Of a stretch of 30,211 nt of DNA, positions 7,663 to 15,416 are shown piece after piece; within the stretch, counting starts at the first letter, position 1, and each line of letters opens with the position of its first letter. Where the stretch lies: contig NZ_JAVERO010000015.1 in assembly GCF_034007085.1 (NCBI RefSeq), forward strand, positions 1 to 30,211. Direction: 5' to 3'. The position numbers and the translations under genes are program-made. The notes under the pieces are model-generated. The model was not told where the DNA came from and searched no databases. It saw nothing but the letters and a program-made list of their open reading frames with translations. This DNA comes from Castellaniella sp034007085. Its GTDB lineage: Bacteria > Pseudomonadota > Gammaproteobacteria > Burkholderiales > Burkholderiaceae_B.

Positions 7663-7744
7663 GATTTCCCCGAAATCACGGTTCACACCCAGGGTTCAGC
7701 CCCCTTTTGGGGCAGAAATCACGGATGTTTCAGTTAACATGAAA
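7663..7744. repeat. Repeated and inverted motifs upstream of glnH
   Basis: The 10-mer GAAATCACGG occurs at 7672-7681 and again at 7715-7724, 43 bases apart (about four helical turns). The first copy is also the right half of an inverted repeat, GATTTC-CCC-GAAATC (7663-7677). Further on, TTTCA (7728-7732) and TGAAA (7740-7744) flank GTTAAC. A GCCCC/GGGGC hairpin (7699-7713) sits between the copies. Together these look like binding sites for a regulator of glnHPQ, but no regulator can be named. The rest of 7566-7797 shows nothing assignable. Confidence 0.35.
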
Positions 7745-7797
7745 AAGGACGCGGCGAGTCAGTCGCAGCCAATGAATCCCACAAGGAGATCTCACAC

Positions 7798-8556
7798 ATG
7801 ATGCTGTCGAAAACCCTCAAGGCTGCCCTGGCGGGGCTGGCGCTGACCCTGGCCCTGCCGATGACCCAGGCCGTGGCCAAGGACCTGATCGTAGCGACCG
7901 ACACGGCGTTCGTGCCGTTCGAATTCAAGCAGGATGGCAAATACACCGGCTTTGACATCCAGCTGTGGGAAGCCATCGCCAAGCAGGCTGGCCTGACCTA
8001 CAAACTGCAGCCGATGGATTTCAATGGCATCATTCCGGGCTTGCAGACGCGCAACGTGGATGTGGCCCTGGCCGGGATCACCATCCGCGAGGACCGCGCC
8101 AAGGTCATCGATTTTTCCGAGCCCTACTATGAATCCGGCCTGGCCATCCTGGTCGCCAGCGACAGCCCCATCCAGAGCGCGAAGGACCTGGAAGGCAAGA
8201 CGGTGGCCGTGAAGATCGGCACCGCCACGGTGGACTACATGAAGGCCAACGTGCCTTCGGCCAAGCTCAAGCTCTTCCCCAATATCGACAACGCCTTCCT
8301 GGAATTGGCCACGGGCCGTGTGGACGCCGTGGTGCACGATACGCCCAATGTCCAGTACTACGCCAAGACCGCAGGCAACGGCAAGGTCAAGGTCGTGGGT
8401 TCGCTCAAGAGCGGCGACTTCTACGGCATCGCCTTCCCCAAGGGCAGCGAACTGGTGGCCGTGGTCAACAAGGCACTGTCCGAACTGAAGTCCAACGGCA
8501 CCTATGACGCGCTGTACGAGACCTGGTTCGGCCAGAAAACCAGCGCCGTGAATTGA
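7798..8556 (+). CDS. glnH: Glutamine-type ABC transporter periplasmic binding protein (GlnH-like)
   Basis: A 252-residue protein with a signal peptide (about 1-27, ending TQAVAK). The mature sequence tracks E. coli GlnH closely: VATDTAFVPFEFKQDGKY, PMDFNGIIPGLQTRNVD, LAGITIREDR, FPNIDNAFLEL, DAVVHDTPN and YGIAFPKGSEL. The ligand-contact Asp and Arg positions of this family appear conserved, so glutamine is the best guess; other polar amino acids are possible. A strong AAGGAG lies before the ATG-ATG start. The gene is followed by a strong hairpin/T-tract before the permease gene, which would keep binding-protein mRNA in excess. Confidence 0.9.
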   Translation: MMLSKTLKAALAGLALTLALPMTQAVAKDLIVATDTAFVPFEFKQDGKYTGFDIQLWEAIAKQAGLTYKLQPMDFNGIIPGLQTRNVDVALAGITIREDRAKVIDFSEPYYESGLAILVASDSPIQSAKDLEGKTVAVKIGTATVDYMKANVPSAKLKLFPNIDNAFLELATGRVDAVVHDTPNVQYYAKTAGNGKVKVVGSLKSGDFYGIAFPKGSELVAVVNKALSELKSNGTYDALYETWFGQKTSAVN

Positions 8557-8574
8557 TTGCGTGTGTTTGATCGG

Positions 8575-8616
8575 ACGGCGGCGGCCGGATGCATGCGTCC
8601 GGCCGCCGCCGTTTTT
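8575..8616 (+). terminator. Strong intrinsic terminator between glnH and glnP
   Basis: CGGCGGCGGCCGGA (8576-8589) pairs perfectly with TCCGGCCGCCGCCG (8598-8611), a 14-bp stem that can grow by an A-T pair at the base. It is followed directly by TTTTT. This is the clearest terminator in the window. Because it lies inside an apparent operon, it probably attenuates rather than ends transcription; alternatively glnPQ has its own promoter, which I could not identify. Confidence 0.9.
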
Positions 8617-8659
8617 CAGGTGTCCGTCCTGCGGATGCTGATCTTCATGGAGAACGACC

Positions 8660-9499
8660 ATGAGTTTTGAATGGTCCGCCATCTGGGCTGCCTGGCCCGA
8701 CCTGATGGCCGGGGCCTGGATGACGATCCAGATCACTCTGCTTGGCCTGATCGGCGGCACGATCATCGGCGCGCTGTCCGGTGTCGTGGTGACGTATGTG
8801 CCGGTGATTGTGACCCGCCGCACGCTGTTCTGGAGTGTGGTGGCGGTCGTGGCCGCCGTGGCCCTGTTGCGGCTGGCGTCCTGGCTGGGCGATGGCCCCC
8901 TGGCCGGTGTGCCCGAATCGGCCTGGTGGGCCGTGCGGCTGGCCGTGCTTGCCCTGCTGGGCTGGCGTTTCCTGGCCTGGATTCCGCTGGCCCTGTCTTT
9001 CCTGGCCCAGGTCTACATCCTGGTGATCCGGGGCACGCCGATCGTGGTGCAGGTGATGTTCATCTATTTTGCACTGCCACTGCTGGTGAACCTGCGCATC
9101 GATGGCTTCACGGCTGCGACCGTGACGTTGATGATCAATTCCGGGGCCTACATTGCCGAGATCGTGCGTGCCGGCCTGCAGTCGGTGCCCAAGGGGCTGT
9201 ACGAGGCCGGGCAGGCGATGGGCCTGCCGTTTCACAAGATCCTGGCCCGCATCATCGGCCCGGTAGCGTTGCGGCGCATGATTCCGACCATGGGCAACCA
9301 GTGCATCATCAGTCTCAAGGACTCGTCCCTGTTCATCGTGATCGGGGTGGCCGAACTGACGCGCCAGGGCCAGGAGATCATTGCCGGCAATTTCCGCGCC
9401 GTGGAAATCTGGGGGGCGGTGGCGGTGATCTACCTGTTCATGACGGGCTGCATTGCGCTGGCGCTGAAATTCATCGAACACAGGACGCGCATCGTATGA
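8660..9499 (+). CDS. glnP: Glutamine-type ABC transporter permease (GlnP-like) with an extra membrane segment
   Basis: A 279-residue inner-membrane protein. Both ends match E. coli GlnP (219 residues): FEWSAIWAAWPDL and MTIQITLLGLIGG at the start; VIRGTPIVVQVMFIYFALP, MINSGAYIAEIVRAGL, SLKDSSLFIVIGVAEL and RQGQEIIAGNFRAVEIW later. The coupling loop is EAGQAMGLPFHKILARIIGP. Between the first helix and VIRGTP (residue 122 here, about 61 in GlnP) there are about 60 additional residues (roughly 47-113) containing two hydrophobic stretches (about 55-73 and 88-113), which look like an added helical pair. GGAG precedes the ATG. The stop overlaps glnQ (ATGA). Confidence 0.9.
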   Translation: MSFEWSAIWAAWPDLMAGAWMTIQITLLGLIGGTIIGALSGVVVTYVPVIVTRRTLFWSVVAVVAAVALLRLASWLGDGPLAGVPESAWWAVRLAVLALLGWRFLAWIPLALSFLAQVYILVIRGTPIVVQVMFIYFALPLLVNLRIDGFTAATVTLMINSGAYIAEIVRAGLQSVPKGLYEAGQAMGLPFHKILARIIGPVALRRMIPTMGNQCIISLKDSSLFIVIGVAELTRQGQEIIAGNFRAVEIWGAVAVIYLFMTGCIALALKFIEHRTRIV

Positions 9500-10224
9500 G
9501 CATCGTCGAATTCAAGAACGTCACCAAGCGCTTCGGTGACAATGTCGTGCTCGACGGCATCGACCTGAGCATCGAGCCGGGCGAGGTCGTGGTCGTGGTC
9601 GGCCCTTCCGGGTCGGGCAAATCCACGTTCCTGCGCTGCATCAATGTGCTGGAGACCATCCAGGGCGGGGACATCATCGTCAATGGTCACAGTGTCCTGG
9701 GGCCGCCTGCCCAGGTGCGCGAATTGCGCCGCGAGGCCGGCATGGTGTTCCAGCAGTTCAATCTGTTTCCCCAGCTGACCGCGCTGGAGAACGTCATGTT
9801 CGGTCCGATCCACACGCGCGGCACGCCCCGTGCCCAGGCTCGCGAACAGGCGCTGGACCTGCTGTCCAAGGTCGGGCTGGCTGACCGTGCCGGCCATTAT
9901 CCGGGCCAGTTGTCCGGTGGCCAGCAGCAACGTGTGGCGATTGCCCGTGCGCTGGCCATCAAGCCGATGTTGATGTTGTTCGATGAACCGACCTCGGCGT
10001 TGGATCCGGAATTGCGCCACGAAGTCCTGCGGGTGATGCAGGACGTGGCCGAGGCGGGCATGACCATGATCGTGGTCACGCACGAAATGGAATTCGCCCG
10101 CAAGGTCGGCAGCCGGTTGATCTTCATGGACGGCGGCAAGATCGCCGAGGATGGCGACCCCGAGACTCTGCTCAGCCAGCCGCCCAGCCAGCGGCTGCGG
10201 GATTTTCTGCAGCACGTCGCATAA
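9496..10224 (+). CDS. glnQ: Glutamine-type ABC transporter ATP-binding protein (GlnQ-like)
   Basis: A 242-residue ABC ATPase, the usual GlnQ length. Walker A is GPSGSGKST (about 36-44), followed by GMVFQQFNLFP, signature LSGGQQQRVAIARAL, Walker B MLMLFDEPTSALDPEL and switch THEMEFA. The start is the ATG at 9496, which overlaps the permease stop as ATGA and matches the family N-terminus (MSIVEFKNVTKRFG). It powers uptake with GlnP and GlnH. Confidence 0.94.
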   Translation: MSIVEFKNVTKRFGDNVVLDGIDLSIEPGEVVVVVGPSGSGKSTFLRCINVLETIQGGDIIVNGHSVLGPPAQVRELRREAGMVFQQFNLFPQLTALENVMFGPIHTRGTPRAQAREQALDLLSKVGLADRAGHYPGQLSGGQQQRVAIARALAIKPMLMLFDEPTSALDPELRHEVLRVMQDVAEAGMTMIVVTHEMEFARKVGSRLIFMDGGKIAEDGDPETLLSQPPSQRLRDFLQHVA

Positions 10225-10235
10225 GCGCGCGGATG

Positions 10236-10261
10236 CGCCGGCCCGGGCTGGCCGGGCGGCG
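10236..10261. terminator. GC hairpin between convergent glnQ and the membrane-protein gene
   Basis: CGCC/GGCG (10236-10239 with 10258-10261) and GCCCGG/CCGGGC (10241-10246 with 10252-10257) form a ten-pair stem with one bulged G and a 5-base loop. It lies 11 bases after the glnQ stop, between converging genes. Neither strand has a T-tract, so it may be an RNA 3'-end stabiliser or a weak terminator. Confidence 0.4.
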
Positions 10262-10283
10262 TATTCAGGCTGGAAGGCGGCGG

Positions 10284-11006
10284 TCAGCGTCCGGAAGTGA
10301 CGCGGAAGGTGCGTGTGGCGATGACTTTGTCGGATCCGTCGGCCATGATCTGGATGGTGACCTGGCGTGGGCGAAAGGCCTTGTGCGGCAGGTCGGCGCG
10401 ACCTTCGACGACGATGTAGCGGCCCATGTCCAGGGGCTGCTCGACGAGATCGGCATAGGCGGTGTTGCCGTTGGGATAGGATCCCTGGGCGATCAGTTTG
10501 ATCCGGCCGTGCAGGGTGGGGGCTTCGGATTGGCCGTCCGGGAGATCCTGGATCAGCAGGATGCGGTAGTCCAGGCCGCCGTCGCGCGCGATCATGTCAG
10601 CGCTGCGGATGCCGGGCGAAGTCCCGCGCGGATCGGGGGGAATGGCCTGGATCAGGCTGGCGACGCCGGCCTGCATGTCGGCGGCCTGCTTGCGCAGCTG
10701 TTCGGCGCGGGCGGTCTGTGCCTGCAGGTCCTGCTGCGCCTGCTGGATCTGGGCCTGGATCTTGCTGGATTCGGCGGACAGGCGCTGGTTTTCCAGGTTG
10801 ACGGTGTTCAGGTCCGTGCGCAGTTGTTCGGACTGTTCAACCGTGAGGCGCTGGGGACCGTAGCTGCGCTGCAGGAACAGCACGCCTCCGGCGCCCAGGA
10901 TCGCGCCGGTGATCAGCAGCAACAGCCAGCGAGGGATCCCGCGGCTGCGCCGGGTATAGCCATAGGGCGTGGGTTTGAACGTAGGGCGTTTCGGGCCGAG
11001 CGACAT
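10284..11006 (-). CDS. Membrane-anchored coiled-coil protein, function unknown
   Basis: A 240-residue protein using the ATG at 11006, preceded by CAGGA at good spacing. An in-frame ATG 18 codons upstream exists but adds sequence with no family look. Layout: a basic cytoplasmic N-tail (SLGPKRPTFK...RRSRG), one transmembrane helix (about 25-45), then a Gln/Glu/Ala-rich coiled coil (about 55-115) and a C-terminal ~110-residue globular, probably beta-rich, domain outside the membrane. It resembles uncharacterised proteins conserved in Betaproteobacteria (DUF6776-like, from memory). The single-helix anchor plus coiled coil suggests an envelope or cell-division-associated scaffold, but no function is established. 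Confidence 0.75.
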   Translation of the reverse strand: MSLGPKRPTFKPTPYGYTRRSRGIPRWLLLLITGAILGAGGVLFLQRSYGPQRLTVEQSEQLRTDLNTVNLENQRLSAESSKIQAQIQQAQQDLQAQTARAEQLRKQAADMQAGVASLIQAIPPDPRGTSPGIRSADMIARDGGLDYRILLIQDLPDGQSEAPTLHGRIKLIAQGSYPNGNTAYADLVEQPLDMGRYIVVEGRADLPHKAFRPRQVTIQIMADGSDKVIATRTFRVTSGR

Positions 11007-11114
11007 GGCAAAATCCTGAATTGCTTGATGCTTGAATAATATGGTGCGGCAGCGCGCCATGGAGGCGCAGGTGCGAAACTAATTAGGATAAACGGTTTCG
11101 GGGCCACGCTGGGA

Positions 11115-11153
11115 CTGAGCCACATCCGGTTGCGATTTTATGGATGTGGTCAG
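11115..11153. terminator. Long hairpin at the 3' end of murU
   Basis: CTGA-CCACATCC (11115-11118 and 11120-11127, one bulged G) pairs with GGATGTGG-TCAG (11142-11153) across a 14-base loop, giving 12 pairs. The right arm contains the murU stop codon. There is no T-tract on the minus strand after it, so it may protect the amgK-murU transcript rather than terminate it. Confidence 0.4.
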
Positions 11154-11848
11154 ACAGGGCGCCCGGCCAGCGTGGCGTCCAGCGCGGCCAGGCGTTCTGG
11201 TGTGCCGACGTCGATCCAGCGCCCCCCGTGCCGTTCGCCGCTGACGGCGCGGGCCGCCATGGCGCGGCGCAGCAGCGGCGCCAGCGGCGCGGCGCGATTC
11301 GGATCCGTGTCGGCGAACAGGGAAGGGTGGTACACGCCGATCCCGGCGAATGTCAGTGTCGGGGTTGTCGCGTCCGGACGCGGCGCGACCCGATTGTTGG
11401 CCTGCAGCGCGAAGTCGCCTTCCGGGTGGTGGGCGGGATTGTCGACCAGGACCAGATGCGCCAGGCGTTCCGCAGGCCAGGTGGCTGCAAGCCGGATGGC
11501 CCGTGACGGATCCCAGTCGCACCAGATGTCGCCGTTCATGACCAGAAAGGGCCGGCCCCGGAAAAAAGGCAAGGCCCGGGCGATGCCTCCTGCCGTTTCC
11601 AGAGCGGGGGATTCGGCGGAGTAGCGCAGTTGCACGCCATAGGCCCGGCCGTCGCCCAGCGCGGCTTCGATGCGTTCGCCCAGCCAGGCGTGGTTCACCA
11701 GGATGTCGGTGATCCCGGCCCGGGCCAGGTGTTCCAGGTGCCAGGCGATCAGGGGGCGGTCGCCCACCGGCAGCAGGGGTTTGGGACAGGTGTCTGTCAG
11801 CGGACGCATGCGTTCGCCGCGGCCGGCGGCCAGGATCATGGCGCGCAT
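11150..11848 (-). CDS. murU: N-acetylmuramate alpha-1-phosphate uridylyltransferase MurU
   Basis: A 232-residue nucleotidyltransferase. The start is the ATG at 11848, which shares its A with the amgK stop (TGATG); any longer reading runs back through amgK in another frame. The N-terminus AMILAAGRGERMRPLTDT, then CPKPLLPV, is the sugar-nucleotide pyrophosphorylase signature, and VMNGDIWCDW supplies the metal-binding Asp. The length matches P. putida MurU, which converts MurNAc-1-phosphate to UDP-MurNAc in cell-wall recycling that bypasses de novo synthesis and its fosfomycin-sensitive step. Coupling to amgK makes this assignment much more likely than a generic glucose-1-phosphate transferase. 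Confidence 0.9.
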   Translation of the reverse strand: MRAMILAAGRGERMRPLTDTCPKPLLPVGDRPLIAWHLEHLARAGITDILVNHAWLGERIEAALGDGRAYGVQLRYSAESPALETAGGIARALPFFRGRPFLVMNGDIWCDWDPSRAIRLAATWPAERLAHLVLVDNPAHHPEGDFALQANNRVAPRPDATTPTLTFAGIGVYHPSLFADTDPNRAAPLAPLLRRAMAARAVSGERHGGRWIDVGTPERLAALDATLAGRPV

Positions 11849-12897
11849 CAGAAAGAGAACCCGTCTGCCTGTGGCACGCGCTCGGCCTGGTCCAGCAGGC
11901 GCAGCAGGGGGTGGAAGACGGCGTAGCGCCCTGCGACCTGGCGCACATAGGCCTGCACCCGGGGCATGTGATCCAGATAGTGGTGCTTGCCGTCGCGGTG
12001 CGACAGGCGGGCGAAGACGCCCAGGATGCGCAGGTTGCGCTGCAGCCCCATCCATTCGTAATCGACGTGGAACTGGGCGAAGTCATCCGGGACCGGCAGC
12101 CCGGCCGCCCGTGCGTATTCCCAGTAGCGGATGGCCCAGTCGAGCTGGCGGGCCTCGTCCCAGGTGGTGCGGGCGTCCATGGCCAGTGAGGCGATGTCGT
12201 AGCTGATCGGGCCGGCCAGGGCATCCTGGAAATCGATGATGCCGGGCGTCGTGTCCGGCATGTCGGGCCCGAGCATCAGATTGGGCGAATGGAAATCGCG
12301 ATGCACGAGCACGCGCGGCTGTGCAGCCGCGCGCCGCGCCAGCAGGTCGAAGATCCCGGCCAGTGCGGTTTGGGCGCCTGCGTCAGGCGCATGGCCCAGG
12401 TGCGTGCGCAGGTACCACTGTGGAAAGACAGCCAGTTCTTCGAGCAGGCGGGCCTCGTCGTAGGGCGGCAGGCCGTCGGCCGGGCATTGCTGCAGGGCGA
12501 CCAGCGCGCGCAGGGCGCCCCGGTAGTGCTGCTGCAAGGCGGCCTCGTCCTGTTCCAGGCCATTGCGCAGGGCGTCATAGAAGGTCTGCTGGCCCAGATC
12601 GGAGAGCAGCAGGAAACCCTGGTCGATGTCCTGGGCCAGGATCCTGGGCACGCACAGGCCGCCCCGGGCCAGCAGACTGGCGATGCGCACGAAGGGTGCG
12701 CAGTCCTCGTGGGGCGGTGGAGCGTCCATGGCGATCACAGTGCCGTCCACCGCCTGCAGGCGGAAATAACGGCGGAAACTGGCGTCGCCGGACACTGGGG
12801 CGAGGCTGTCCCGGATCAGGCCCAGCTGGCTGGCCTGTTGGTCCAGCCAGCTGCGCAGGGCGTCCAGGCGGAGATCCGGATGAGGGGTAGGAGTCAT
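11848..12897 (-). CDS. amgK: N-acetylmuramate/N-acetylglucosamine anomeric kinase AmgK
   Basis: A 349-residue APH-fold sugar kinase. HRDFHSPNLM (199-208) is the catalytic loop and IDFQDALAGP (221-230) the metal-binding Asp motif. The N-terminal part has SGDASFRRYFR (nucleotide-binding region), seen in AmgK-type phosphotransferases. The ATG at 12897 fits the family start (RLDALRSWL shortly after); a TTG at 13029 would add 44 residues of leader-like sequence. The Shine-Dalgarno is weak. The known AmgK reaction phosphorylates MurNAc and GlcNAc at C1, feeding MurU, the next gene. It is divergent from lptD, an arrangement I recall from pseudomonads. Confidence 0.9.
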   Translation of the reverse strand: MTPTPHPDLRLDALRSWLDQQASQLGLIRDSLAPVSGDASFRRYFRLQAVDGTVIAMDAPPPHEDCAPFVRIASLLARGGLCVPRILAQDIDQGFLLLSDLGQQTFYDALRNGLEQDEAALQQHYRGALRALVALQQCPADGLPPYDEARLLEELAVFPQWYLRTHLGHAPDAGAQTALAGIFDLLARRAAAQPRVLVHRDFHSPNLMLGPDMPDTTPGIIDFQDALAGPISYDIASLAMDARTTWDEARQLDWAIRYWEYARAAGLPVPDDFAQFHVDYEWMGLQRNLRILGVFARLSHRDGKHHYLDHMPRVQAYVRQVAGRYAVFHPLLRLLDQAERVPQADGFSF

Positions 12898-12947
12898 GCG
12901 CGGGATTCGGAAAAGATTCGATGAAAGGTCAAGACGGCGGATCGACC

Positions 12948-12978
12948 AGGACACGATATGGCCTGGCTTCTCTATAAT
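12948..12978 (+). promoter_or_regulatory. Probable promoter of lptD-surA-rsmA
   Basis: A perfect -10 hexamer, TATAAT, sits at 12973-12978, in the divergent gap between amgK and lptD. The best -35 is AGGACA at 12948-12953, with a long 19-base spacer, so activity may depend on another factor. The transcript would have a leader of about 65 bases. I saw no clear sigma-E-like promoter, although lptD and surA are sigma-E targets in E. coli. Confidence 0.5.
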
Positions 12979-13049
12979 ACTGGGTCGCTGGTCGTCGCGG
13001 GAGGACTGATCGGCCGCCGTCTCTTTCAACCATTTCGGGGAACCGGGTT

Positions 13050-15416
13050 TTGACGCATTGGATCGGTCGCATCATTTTCCTGGGCTTGTGCCTGCCGGCG
13101 CCAGTCTTTGCGGCACAGCCTTCGCCGGATGCGGATGGGATGCGGATGGTCGGCAGTCTGCGGCTGCACCCCACCCTGAAAGACGACGCCTTGGCGTCGT
13201 TTCTGATCGGTGACGACATCAGCCGGGACGCTGATGGACGGGTGATGCTGCGCGGCAAGGCCCAGGTCCGTCGGCTGGACGCCGTGATCAAGGGCGACCG
13301 CATCGATTACCAGCAATCCACAGGTCAGGCCGATGTCCGCGGCAACGGTCTGATCATCCGCGACGGTAATCTCGTGCGCGGTCCGCACCTGCGCTACAAC
13401 GTCGAGACCGAGCAAGGCTTGATTGAACAGCCGCGTTTCTGGCTGGGCGGCGCGGCCGGAGCAGGCACGGCCGACGAGGCCGAAGTCCTCAGCCGCCAGC
13501 ACATGCGCTTGAAGAACGTGCGCTACAGCGGCTGGCCCGGGCCGGATCCGGCCTGGACCATCGATTCCAGCCGTGTCGATCTGTACCTGGACAAGAACGA
13601 GGGTGTGGCGCGTCACGGGGTGCTGCATTTCAAGGGTGTGCCGATCCTGTATTCGCCCTATCTGACGTTTCCGCTGGGCAAGGATCGCAAGACTGGTTTC
13701 CTGTTGCCGACCTACGGCACATCCAGCAACGGGGGGGTCGAGATCACCACCCCGTACTACCTGAATCTGGCGCCGAACTACGACGCCACGCTGTATCCCC
13801 GGTACCTCAGCAAGCGCGGCCTGTTGCTGGGCACGGAATTCCGCCACATGAGCGCTGCGTCCCATTCGGAACTGTTCGGCACCTACATCATGCGCGACCG
13901 CCAGACGAGCGAAAAGCGCTGGATGTATTCCGTGCAGCATACCCAGACGTTGGGCAAGGGCTTCAGCGCCTACCTGGACGCGCGCAAGGTCTCGGACGAT
14001 GACTACTTCCGTGATTTTTCATCCTTCGGGCTGACGGACGCCGCCATCACCTACATGCCCAGCCAGGCGCTGCTGTCCTGGTCTGGCAACCGCTATCTGT
14101 CCGGATCCCTGCAGTTCTACCGCTACCAGACCCTGCAGGACAGCACGGGCTCATTCCTGGCACCCCCCTACGACATGCTGCCCCAGCTGACCTTCAACGC
14201 GCAGCGCTATGGCTGGCATGGCCTGGATGTGGTGTCCACGAACACGGCCACGCGTTTCGTGGCGCCGATCTATCATGGCGATGCCTTTCCCGAGATGTCC
14301 GGCCGGCGCCTGATGCCCAACGGCACGCGCCTGACATCCTATACCTCGATTGCGCGGCCCTTCGTGCTGCCCGGCGCCTACCTGACGCCCAAGGTCGGCC
14401 TGCACATGGCCCAGTACGAGACAGAATGGTTTGCCGCCACGCCGGGCATGGGGCAGTTTGCCGGTCGTCCCCGCAGCCAGTCGCGGGTGCTGCCGATCGC
14501 TTCGGTGGACACGGGGCTGACGCTGGAACGCCAGGCCTCGTTGTTTGGCAACGCGGCCATCCAGACCCTGGAGCCGCGTCTGTATTACCTGTACGTGCCG
14601 TACCGGGACCAAACGGATCTGCCCGTCTTCGACACGGGGCTGGCCACCTTCAATTATCAGCAGGCCTTCGATGAGAACATCTTCAGCGGTGGCTGGGACC
14701 GCATCGCCAACGCCAACCAGCTGACCGTCGGCCTGACCAGCCGCTGGCTGGATGCCGATACCGGGTTCGAGCGCCTGTCCCTGTCGCTGGCCCAGCGGTT
14801 CTATTTCGATTCGCAGAAAGTCACGCTGTCCAGCGAAACCCCCCGCAGTGATACCCAGTCGGACTACCTGGTCGGGGCCAAGGCGGCGCTGACCGATACG
14901 TTCTCGGTGTATTTTGATGGTCTGTTCGACCACGAGACCCAGAAACGCAACCGGCTCAGCAGCGGCGTTCGCTGGACGCCAAAACGCCTGGCCACGGTCT
15001 CGCTGTCCTACCGCTACGAACGTGACATCAATAGCTATGCCGACCCCTATCGGGTACTGCCCGAGGGGACCGTGCCGACCAGCCGGGAACAGCTCAGCCT
15101 GAGCGGCCAGTGGCCTTTCAGCCGGCGCTGGTACGGGGTGGGCCGCTATGATTATTCCCTGGCGGAAAAGCGCAACACGCAGTCCATCGTGGGTCTGGAA
15201 TACCGCGGGGATGGCGGTTGGGCCGCGCGCGTGGTGATGCAGCGCTACGCCGTGTCGGCCCAGAAGACCAACACGGCACTGTTCCTGCAGCTGGAATTGA
15301 CCGGCCTAGGGTCTCTGGGAACCGACCCCATGTCTTTGCTGGCTGATCGCGTCATCGGCTACCGGCCCGTGACTCCCCCCATACCTGAAAAAACCGTTTT
15401 CGAGAGGTACGAATGA
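13050..15416 (+). CDS. lptD: LPS-assembly outer-membrane protein LptD
   Basis: A 788-residue precursor. A signal peptide (1-22, ending APVFAA) fixes the TTG at 13050 as the start. An N-terminal OstA/LptA-like beta-jellyroll (about 35-200, e.g. DRIDYQQSTGQADVRGNG) is followed by KGVPILYSPYLTFPLGKDRKTGFLLP, the hallmark junction into the large C-terminal beta-barrel. With LptE it inserts LPS into the outer leaflet. E. coli LptD needs disulfides among four cysteines; here the mature protein has none. The place of the E. coli Cys-Cys pair aligns with Gly722-Gly723 (EYRGDGGWAARV). The gene overlaps surA by ATGA, whose product helps fold LptD. Confidence 0.95.
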   Translation: MTHWIGRIIFLGLCLPAPVFAAQPSPDADGMRMVGSLRLHPTLKDDALASFLIGDDISRDADGRVMLRGKAQVRRLDAVIKGDRIDYQQSTGQADVRGNGLIIRDGNLVRGPHLRYNVETEQGLIEQPRFWLGGAAGAGTADEAEVLSRQHMRLKNVRYSGWPGPDPAWTIDSSRVDLYLDKNEGVARHGVLHFKGVPILYSPYLTFPLGKDRKTGFLLPTYGTSSNGGVEITTPYYLNLAPNYDATLYPRYLSKRGLLLGTEFRHMSAASHSELFGTYIMRDRQTSEKRWMYSVQHTQTLGKGFSAYLDARKVSDDDYFRDFSSFGLTDAAITYMPSQALLSWSGNRYLSGSLQFYRYQTLQDSTGSFLAPPYDMLPQLTFNAQRYGWHGLDVVSTNTATRFVAPIYHGDAFPEMSGRRLMPNGTRLTSYTSIARPFVLPGAYLTPKVGLHMAQYETEWFAATPGMGQFAGRPRSQSRVLPIASVDTGLTLERQASLFGNAAIQTLEPRLYYLYVPYRDQTDLPVFDTGLATFNYQQAFDENIFSGGWDRIANANQLTVGLTSRWLDADTGFERLSLSLAQRFYFDSQKVTLSSETPRSDTQSDYLVGAKAALTDTFSVYFDGLFDHETQKRNRLSSGVRWTPKRLATVSLSYRYERDINSYADPYRVLPEGTVPTSREQLSLSGQWPFSRRWYGVGRYDYSLAEKRNTQSIVGLEYRGDGGWAARVVMQRYAVSAQKTNTALFLQLELTGLGSLGTDPMSLLADRVIGYRPVTPPIPEKTVFERYE

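Noticed and set aside
8671..9495. Open frame extending glnQ upstream by 275 codons across glnP.
   Set aside because: This part is an out-of-frame reading of the permease gene; the ATG at 9496 matches the GlnQ family start and overlaps the glnP stop.
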